Shown: in pieces, positions 14,278-19,553 of the stretch | How positions within the stretch are numbered: position 1 is the stretch's first letter | Layout of the letters: each line of letters starts with the position of its first letter | Source of the DNA: Brachyspira pilosicoli | GTDB taxonomy: Bacteria > Spirochaetota > Brachyspiria > Brachyspirales > Brachyspiraceae | NCBI RefSeq assembly: GCF_019402445.1 | Contig: NZ_SRZM01000021.1 | Coordinates: 1-19,553 of the forward strand | DNA: 19,553 nucleotides | Direction of reading: 5' to 3' | Notes under the pieces: generated by a model | Database searches by the model: none | Told to the model about the DNA's origin: nothing | The model's input: the letters and a program-made list of their open reading frames with translations, nothing else | Position numbers and translations under genes: made by a program

Positions 14278-15741
14278 TTATTTATCCTCTAATAAAGATT
14301 TAATTACACCTTCACTATAAAATTCTTCAGCTTCTAAATATACACTTAAATTATTATCTTTTATTTTTTTACTTGTTACAGGTCCTATAGATACTATTTT
14401 TTTATTTTTAATTAAAGATATATTATAGTTAATTGATTCCAAAAATGATTCAACTGTAGATGGACTAAAAAATATTATATAATCTGTCTTATTAATATTT
14501 TCTATCATTATTTTCTCTTCATACTTTATTTTTTTAGTATTATATAATTCTAATTTTGTGAAATTTCTATTATATTTACTGCTTATTTCATCTGAATTTA
14601 TAGGAGATATATTTGATGTGATTATTAATATATTATCATTTTCATTTGTGTGAGCTACAGATTCTTTTATTAATTCATTAACTAAAAATTTATTAGGATA
14701 AAAATCTGCTTTAATCTTATATTTTTCTAAAGCATTTAAAGTTGCTTTTCCTACAACACCTATTTTTATATTATTTAATATTCTTAAATCATCTATTTTT
14801 TCAATAAATGCATTAGCCCCATTTGATGAACATAATAATATAGCTTTGTATTTATTTAAGTTAATAAGCTCTTTATTATTATTGTATTCTATATCAATCA
14901 TAGGTAGCAGATAACATTGTGCTCCTAAACTTATTAATCTATTGTATAAAATATTGCCTCTTTTTTTATCTCTTGTTATTAAAACAGATTTTCCACTTAA
15001 AGGCATTTTGTCATACCAAGAAAATTTATTTTGAAATTGAACTACATCTCCAACTATAATAGTAGCGGGAGATTTTATGTTTTTTTCTTTTGATAAACTT
15101 ACAATATTTTCTAAAGTGCCTACTATTACTCTTTGATTTGGACGGCATGCATTTTCTACTATTGAAGCTTGGGAAGATTTTGATTTGCCATTTTCTAAAA
15201 GTCCATTAACTATCTTTTCAAGATTTGCTATTCCCATTAAAAAGACTAAAGTTCCCTCTAATTTTGATATTATAGTAAAATCTAAATGATTATATTCACT
15301 CATAGCATGAGCTGTAAATACGTGAAAACTTCTTGATATATTTCTATAAGTTAAAGGAATGCCAGCATATTCACATGAGGCTATTGATGAACTTATGCCG
15401 GGCACTATTTCAAATTTAATATTATTGTCATATAAAAAATCTAATTCTTCTCCGCCTCTTCCAAATACTAAAGGGTCTCCTCCTTTTAATCTTACAACTA
15501 TTTTATTTTCTAAAGCGTATTTAAGAATTGTTTTGTGTATAATATTTTGAAGTTCAGGATTTCCATGCTCTTTTCCTAAATAAACTAGTTCTGCTTTTTC
15601 ATTGCAAAATTGAAGTATGCTGTTATCAACAAGCCTATCATATATTACACAATCACATATACCTAAAACTTCTTTTGCTTTTAATGTTAAAAGCTCATAA
15701 GAACCGCATCCCCCTCCAACAATATATACTTTGCTGGGCAT
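14278..15741 (-). CDS. Fused uroporphyrinogen-III C-methyltransferase and uroporphyrinogen-III synthase (CobA-HemD)
   Basis: The 487-residue product has two enzymes in one chain. Residues 1-240 are SUMT (CobA), the SAM-dependent enzyme making precorrin-2, with VYIVGGGCGSYELLTLKA (5-22), VVRLKGGDPLVFGRGGEE (82-99), VPGISSSIASCEYAGIPLTYR (113-133) and the final IIVGDVV. Residues 250-487 are HemD, which cyclises hydroxymethylbilane, starting at LSGKSVLITRD; HemD sequences vary greatly and this half rests mainly on position, length and the opening and closing motifs. Such cobA-hemD fusions are common in clostridia and related anaerobes. It is the first gene of the operon with hemB and sirC; GAGG lies ahead of the ATG. 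Linking both activities channels uroporphyrinogen III towards sirohaem rather than haem. Confidence 0.92.
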   Translation of the reverse strand: MPSKVYIVGGGCGSYELLTLKAKEVLGICDCVIYDRLVDNSILQFCNEKAELVYLGKEHGNPELQNIIHKTILKYALENKIVVRLKGGDPLVFGRGGEELDFLYDNNIKFEIVPGISSSIASCEYAGIPLTYRNISRSFHVFTAHAMSEYNHLDFTIISKLEGTLVFLMGIANLEKIVNGLLENGKSKSSQASIVENACRPNQRVIVGTLENIVSLSKEKNIKSPATIIVGDVVQFQNKFSWYDKMPLSGKSVLITRDKKRGNILYNRLISLGAQCYLLPMIDIEYNNNKELINLNKYKAILLCSSNGANAFIEKIDDLRILNNIKIGVVGKATLNALEKYKIKADFYPNKFLVNELIKESVAHTNENDNILIITSNISPINSDEISSKYNRNFTKLELYNTKKIKYEEKIMIENINKTDYIIFFSPSTVESFLESINYNISLIKNKKIVSIGPVTSKKIKDNNLSVYLEAEEFYSEGVIKSLLEDK

Positions 15742-15781
15742 ATTTTATAACCTCTATTTAATTATTAAAATCTCAAAAAAT

Positions 15782-15808
15782 ATTATAATAAAAATATTAT
15801 TTTGTCAA
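15782..15808 (-). promoter_or_regulatory. Predicted promoter of cobA-hemD, hemB, sirC
   Basis: On the minus strand a perfect TTGACA (15803-15808) is followed by TATAAT (15782-15787) at 15 bases spacing, or by TAATAT at 17 bases. Either register gives a strong housekeeping promoter about 40 bases upstream of the start codon. No Crp-type site is nearby. Confidence 0.5.
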
Positions 15809-15916
15809 ACAGATGATATTTTTATAGTTTCAAAAGAGAGTGGATTATTTAATTAAAGAAAGCAGATATACATCTATAAAATAATTAATTTTCTAATGTG
15901 CTAATTTTTAGCAATA

Positions 15917-15945
15917 TTGAAAAAATCATTAAATAATTTTATAAT
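15917..15945 (+). promoter_or_regulatory. Predicted promoter of the hsd operon
   Basis: TTGAAA (15917-15922), 17 bases and a perfect TATAAT (15940-15945) precede hsdM, giving a start near 15952. It is the same arrangement as the cbiK promoter. Confidence 0.6.
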
Positions 15946-15975
15946 TATGTAAATCTATAAATTTGGAGCAGAGCA

Positions 15976-17565
15976 ATGGCAGACAATAAAAGCATAATAG
16001 AGCGTGATGAACTTCATAGCAAAATATGGAAAATAGCTGATGATTTGAGGGGAAGCGTTGACGGTTGGGATTTTAAGCAGTATGTGCTTGGAATGCTTTT
16101 CTATAGGTATATTTCTGAGCACCTTGCAAACTATTTAAATCAAAATGAATGGAATGCAGGTTATAAAGATTTTAATTATGCAAATTTAAAAGATGAAGAA
16201 GTTGAACATGTAAAAAAAGAAACTATAAAAGAACAAGGCTTTTTTATATATCCGAGCGAACTCTTTGAAAATATAAGAAAAGAAGCCAATAATCAAGATA
16301 CTAAAAAAGACAGTAAAGAAAAACATAATCTAAATGAAAAGCTTCAGAAAATATTTAAAGATATAGAAAACTCTGCTAAAGGAACTAAAAGCGAAACAAA
16401 AATTGCAGGGCTCTTTGATGATATAGATGTAAACAGTAATAAATTAGGACCTACTGTAATTAAAAGAAATGAGAGATTAAGAAAACTTATAAACGGCATT
16501 GCTGATATAGAGCTTGGAGATTTTAAAGACCATTCAATTGATGCATTCGGTGATGCTTATGAGTATTTAATGGGTATGTATGCATCAAGTGCAGGCAAAA
16601 GCGGAGGAGAGTTTTTTACACCTCAAGAGGTTTCGGAGCTTCTTACAAGAATTACAATTACAGGAAAGAGTGAAATTAAAAGAGTATATGACCCTGCATG
16701 CGGAAGCGGTTCTTTGCTTTTAAAGTTCAAAAGAATATTAAAAGATGAAGAAAAGAAAATACATTATTTTGGTCAGGAAATAAATATTACTACCTACAAC
16801 CTATGCAGAATAAATATGTTTTTGCATGATATAGGTTTTGAAAAGTTTGATATAGCACACGGAGATACTTTGACAGAACCTAAACATCTAAGCGATGAAC
16901 CTTTTGATGCAATAGTTTCTAATCCGCCATACTCTATAAAATGGGAGGGGGAAGATAATACTCTTTTAATAAATGACCCCCGCTATTCTCCTGCAGGAAT
17001 ATTAGCACCAAAATCAAAAGCCGACTTTGCATTTATTCTTCATTCTCTCTCTTGGCTCGATACTGCAGCACTTGCAGCAATAGTATGTTTTCCTGGTATA
17101 ATGTACAGAGGAGGAGCAGAGCAGAAAATAAGAAAATATTTGATAGACAATAACTATATAGAATGCATAATACAGCTTCCAGACAATTTATTTTACGGCA
17201 CATCAATAGCTACTTGTATAATGGTGTTATCGAAATCAAAAATAGATGGTAAGACTTTATTTATAGATGCAAGCGAAGATTATGAAAAGGCAACGAACAA
17301 TAATAAATTAAGCGATAAGAATATAGAAGATATTTTGTCTTATTTTAAGGCGAGGGAGAGTAAAGCCCATAAATGCTATTTAGCAACAAAGGAAGAGATA
17401 GAGGCACAGGATTATAATTTGTCAGTATCCACTTATGTAGAGCAGAAAGACACAAGGGAGCAAGTAGATATAAAAGTGTTAAATAAAGATTTGGAGGCAA
17501 TAGTTTTAGAAGAGAGCAATCTTCGTAAGGCAATAGATAAGATAATTAAGGAAATAGAGGCCTAA
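15976..17565 (+). CDS. hsdM: Type I restriction-modification DNA methyltransferase subunit HsdM
   Basis: The 529-residue product is the N6-adenine methyltransferase of a type I system. The N-terminal helical domain (about 10-130) begins with HSKIWKIADDLRGSVDGWDF, typical of the EcoR124I-type (IC) branch. The catalytic domain carries KSGGEFFTPQEVSELL (208-223), the SAM motif DPACGSGSLLLKF (239-251) and the catalytic NPPYS (316-320). The tail from about 480 is a helical segment expected to contact HsdS. All motifs are intact, so it should be active. GGAG (15965-15968) supports the start. It is followed by hsdS after 9 bases. The specificity sequence cannot be read from the protein. Confidence 0.95.
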   Translation: MADNKSIIERDELHSKIWKIADDLRGSVDGWDFKQYVLGMLFYRYISEHLANYLNQNEWNAGYKDFNYANLKDEEVEHVKKETIKEQGFFIYPSELFENIRKEANNQDTKKDSKEKHNLNEKLQKIFKDIENSAKGTKSETKIAGLFDDIDVNSNKLGPTVIKRNERLRKLINGIADIELGDFKDHSIDAFGDAYEYLMGMYASSAGKSGGEFFTPQEVSELLTRITITGKSEIKRVYDPACGSGSLLLKFKRILKDEEKKIHYFGQEINITTYNLCRINMFLHDIGFEKFDIAHGDTLTEPKHLSDEPFDAIVSNPPYSIKWEGEDNTLLINDPRYSPAGILAPKSKADFAFILHSLSWLDTAALAAIVCFPGIMYRGGAEQKIRKYLIDNNYIECIIQLPDNLFYGTSIATCIMVLSKSKIDGKTLFIDASEDYEKATNNNKLSDKNIEDILSYFKARESKAHKCYLATKEEIEAQDYNLSVSTYVEQKDTREQVDIKVLNKDLEAIVLEESNLRKAIDKIIKEIEA

Positions 17566-17574
17566 AAAAGTATT

Positions 17575-18867
17575 ATGAGCACCCTAAAAGAGCTTTTAAA
17601 GAAACACTGCCCCGACGGCGTGGAATATGTACCTTTATGGTCTGTAACAATATGGGATAAAAAATTTAATTCAGTTGATAGAAAGAAACAACCTGAAGTA
17701 ATAAATTATCCTTATCTATTAGCCAGTGATTTATTTGCTATGGAACAAGATAGTGGAGATGTATTTTTATTATCTACAGGAGAAAAAACAGGCTGGACAA
17801 CTGAAAAAATAGCAGGTAATAATTTATGTAATGGTGAAGTAGTAACTATACCTTGGGGTAAATCTAGGGCAGTTATAGATTGTATAAAATATTATAAAGG
17901 AAAATTTGTTACAGCTGATAATCGTATAATGACATCAAACGATAAAAAGAAACTCGATAATAAATTTTTATATTATATTATAATTTCGAAAGGAAAACTT
18001 ATAGATACATTTTATAGAGGTTCAGGAATTAAGCACCCTGATATGTCAAAAGTTCTTGATATAATAATACCGCTCCCGCCAATAGAAGTACAAAAAGAGA
18101 TAGTTCGTATATTAGACGAGTTTACAGAGAAGACAATAAAATTACAGGAGCTTTTGCATAGAGAAACCATTTTAAGAAAAAAGCAGTATGAGTATTATAG
18201 GGACAAGCTGTTGACTTTTACCGAAGGTACACAGTCGTGCGGCGACGAGGTTGAATGGAAAATTCTCAATGAAGTTATAATTTCATTAAATACAGGATTA
18301 AATCCCCGTCAATTTTTTAGACTTAATACAGACGATGCAAAAAATTATTATGTTACGATTAGAGAATTACAAAATAATACAATAAAGTTTAGTGAAAAAA
18401 CAGACAAAATAAATGATGAAGCATTAAATTTATGTAATAGACGTTCTAATTTAGAAGTAGGAGATGTTTTATTTTCAGGCACTGGCACCATTGGTGAAAC
18501 TGCAATAATAGATAAATTTCCTAATAATTGGAATATTAAAGAGGGTATATATTCAATAAAGCCTAATAAAAGTTTTTTAGTACCAAAATTTTTAATGTAT
18601 TTATTAAAATCGTCTTATATAAGAGATATGTATTTAGCAAAAGCAGATGGCGGAACAGTAAAAAGCGTGCCGATGAAAGAGATGAGAAATTTAAAAATTC
18701 CAGTACCGCCATTAAAAGAGCAGGAACGTATCGTTAAAATACTTGACCAATTCGACACGTTATGCAATGACATCACTAAGGGGCTGCCTGCTGAGATTGA
18801 GCTTCGTAAAAAGCAATATGAATACTACAGAGATAAATTACTTACTTTTAAGGAGAAGAAGAAATAA
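17575..18867 (+). CDS. hsdS: Type I restriction-modification specificity subunit HsdS
   Basis: The 430-residue product determines the DNA site recognised by the HsdMR complex. It has two target-recognition domains (about 18-165 and 228-375), each followed by a conserved helical spacer. The spacers are LPPIEVQKEIVRILDEF (167-183) and VPPLKEQERIVKILDQF (377-393). Each spacer ends in the identical segment RKKQYEYYRDKLLTF (201-215 and 411-425). The opening HCPDGVEYVPL has a counterpart SCGDEVEWKIL (221-231) before the second domain, showing the usual internal duplication. The frame is intact and complete. The conserved parts look more GC-rich than the recognition domains, consistent with domain exchange between strains. 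Confidence 0.93.
   Translation: MSTLKELLKKHCPDGVEYVPLWSVTIWDKKFNSVDRKKQPEVINYPYLLASDLFAMEQDSGDVFLLSTGEKTGWTTEKIAGNNLCNGEVVTIPWGKSRAVIDCIKYYKGKFVTADNRIMTSNDKKKLDNKFLYYIIISKGKLIDTFYRGSGIKHPDMSKVLDIIIPLPPIEVQKEIVRILDEFTEKTIKLQELLHRETILRKKQYEYYRDKLLTFTEGTQSCGDEVEWKILNEVIISLNTGLNPRQFFRLNTDDAKNYYVTIRELQNNTIKFSEKTDKINDEALNLCNRRSNLEVGDVLFSGTGTIGETAIIDKFPNNWNIKEGIYSIKPNKSFLVPKFLMYLLKSSYIRDMYLAKADGGTVKSVPMKEMRNLKIPVPPLKEQERIVKILDQFDTLCNDITKGLPAEIELRKKQYEYYRDKLLTFKEKKK
18175..18219 (+). repeat. First copy of the HsdS conserved spacer repeat
   Basis: This 45-base segment encodes RKKQYEYYRDKLLTF and is matched residue for residue by the copy at 18805-18849. Ten of the fifteen codons differ between the copies, all synonymously, so this is an old protein-level repeat and not a recent DNA duplication. 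Confidence 0.85.
18805..18849 (+). repeat. Second copy of the HsdS conserved spacer repeat
   Basis: This segment encodes the same fifteen residues as 18175-18219 near the C-terminus of HsdS. The two helices are expected to pair and hold the recognition domains at a fixed distance. Confidence 0.85.
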
Positions 18868-18885
18868 TTGTGTATTAAAAAGCAA

Positions 18886-18995
18886 TACCCCCGCACGCCT
18901 AAGAGATTATAATTAAAGAAAAGCATTACCGTGCGGTAAGCCCATACGGCGAGTATTGGTACAGCTCGTACGCGGGAAAAAGAACATATTATTAA
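18886..18995 (+). other. GC-rich intergenic patch with coding-like remnant
   Basis: Between hsdS and hsdR lies a patch far richer in GC than its surroundings; 18931-18976 is 29 of 46 bases G or C. One frame read without a start codon from 18903 to a TAA at 18993-18995 gives KHYRAVSPYGEYWYSSYAGK (18921-18980) followed by RTYY. Another frame gives KALPCGKPIRRVLVQLVRGK, so neither is clearly real. A CCGCAC at 18891-18896 is inverted as GTGCGG at 18931-18936. It could be a repeated element, a structured RNA or the scar of a lost gene. I cannot assign a function. Confidence 0.35.
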
Positions 18996-19017
18996 AAAAA
19001 ATTAAATAGGAGTTTAT

Positions 19018-19553
19018 ATGCAAAACAAAGAGAAAATGGATATCATCAAAATGTCTGAGGAAAGTACCGTTGTCGCTAAATATACTCCAATACAAAGAAA
19101 TAGAACTAAATATCAATCTGAAGCAGAACTCGAAGAAGAATTTATTAAACAGCTCACCGAACAGGGATACGAATACGTAAATATAAAAAATGAAAATGAT
19201 TTAATTAAAAACCTTAGAACTCAATTAGAAAAATTAAATGATTATAATTTTACAGATAATGAATGGAATAATCTTTTTAATTCTATTATAGTAAATGGTA
19301 ATGAAAAGACTGTTGATAAAACTTATAAAATGCATGAAGAGCGTATATTTTCATTAGACTTGGATAATGGAGAGCCTAAGAATATTTTTATAATAGATGC
19401 TGATAATATATATCATAATCATCTGCAGGTTATTAATCAATACACAGAAACGCACTCAGAAAGAAAAGCGAGATATGATGTTACTATTCTAATAAACGGT
19501 TTCCCTATGGTTCATATTGAATTAAAAAGAAGGGGCGTTAATATAAGAGAGGC
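19018..19553 (+). CDS. hsdR: Type I restriction endonuclease subunit HsdR, 5' part
   Basis: The frame starts at ATG 19018 with AGGAG at 19008-19012 and runs off the window end, giving 178 residues of a protein normally near 1000. Residues 1-179 are the PD-(D/E)xK nuclease region: NHLQVINQYT (134-143), then ARYDVTILING with Asp154 and MVHIELKRRG with Glu168 and Lys170. The Asp-to-Glu-x-Lys spacing equals that of EcoR124I HsdR (Asp151, Glu165, Lys167). The helicase motor and C-terminal domains lie outside the window. Separation from hsdS by 150 bases is larger than elsewhere in the operon, so hsdR may be transcribed from its own promoter or through the GC-rich patch. Confidence 0.92.
   Translation, partial: MQNKEKMDIIKMSEESTVVAKYTPIQRNRTKYQSEAELEEEFIKQLTEQGYEYVNIKNENDLIKNLRTQLEKLNDYNFTDNEWNNLFNSIIVNGNEKTVDKTYKMHEERIFSLDLDNGEPKNIFIIDADNIYHNHLQVINQYTETHSERKARYDVTILINGFPMVHIELKRRGVNIRE

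Larger units (their letters stand above)
15742..15975. other. Divergent intergenic region between cobA-hemD and hsdM
   Basis: At 234 bases this is the longest gene-free stretch. It holds opposing promoters for the two flanking operons and a 15-base palindrome TGCTAATTTTTAGCA at 15899-15913, directly upstream of the hsdM -35 box. I see no coding frame with a start and no Crp-type site. It marks the boundary between the metabolic island and the restriction locus. Confidence 0.5.

Noticed and set aside
18913..19116. 67-codon minus-strand open frame over the hsdR start
   Set aside because: It overlaps the well-supported HsdR N-terminus and has no recognisable family or ribosome binding site.
1..19553. 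CRISPR array, tRNA, insertion sequence, toxin-antitoxin pair or prophage genes
   Set aside because: No regularly spaced direct repeats, cloverleaf-like GC-rich segments, transposase motifs or paired small genes were found.

Overview
The window is very AT-rich, with short intergenic gaps and strong GGAGG-type ribosome binding sites. It carries cytoplasmic, ferredoxin-rich oxyanion reductases typical of strict anaerobes. My best guess is a Brachyspira-like anaerobic spirochaete; a Clostridium or Fusobacterium relative is the alternative. No rRNA or species marker is present, so this stays inference.

Layout. (1) 1-201 is the 3' end of a phosphate-binding (PstS-like) protein gene. (2) 256-1014 (+) is cbiK, a class II-type sirohydrochlorin chelatase. 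(3) 1036-3807 (-) is asrABC, the anaerobic NADH-linked sirohaem sulfite reductase, with a Crp/Fnr-family regulator just upstream (3921-4610, -). (4) 4725-5639 (+) is hemC, ending at a bidirectional terminator shared with the next operon. (5) 12735-5687 (-) is a six-gene molybdoenzyme operon in the order moeA, narA-like catalytic subunit, 4x[4Fe-4S] ferredoxin, FAD/NAD(P)H oxidoreductase, mobA-mobB fusion, SLAC1/TehA-family anion channel. (6) 15741-12819 (-) is cobA-hemD fusion, hemB, sirC. (7) 15976 to the window end (+) is a type I restriction-modification locus, hsdM, hsdS and the 5' part of hsdR.

The first 15.7 kb reads as one metabolic island. NarA with its ferredoxin and flavoprotein should reduce nitrate to nitrite. 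MoeA and MobAB insert Mo and make the bis-MGD form of the cofactor. AsrABC reduces sulfite and possibly nitrite, and needs sirohaem. HemB, HemC, CobA-HemD, SirC and CbiK together convert 5-aminolevulinate to sirohaem, with CbiK probably acting as the ferrochelatase. The genes that make 5-aminolevulinate (hemA, hemL) and later haem steps are not here. The SLAC1/TehA channel is the only plausible route for nitrate, nitrite or sulfite seen in the window.

The most informative regulatory signal is a pair of Crp-type palindromes (TGTGA-N6-TCACA). One lies upstream of asrA and one upstream of moeA. They flank the local regulator gene, whose recognition helix carries the Arg-Glu...Arg residues that E. 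coli CRP uses to read GTGA. Promoters for cbiK, hemC, cobA-hemD and hsdM have recognisable -35 boxes, whereas asrA and moeA have a perfect TATAAT without one, as expected for activator-dependent promoters. I found no CRISPR array, tRNA, insertion sequence or prophage. No gene-free gap exceeds 300 bases; the longest is 15742-15975.
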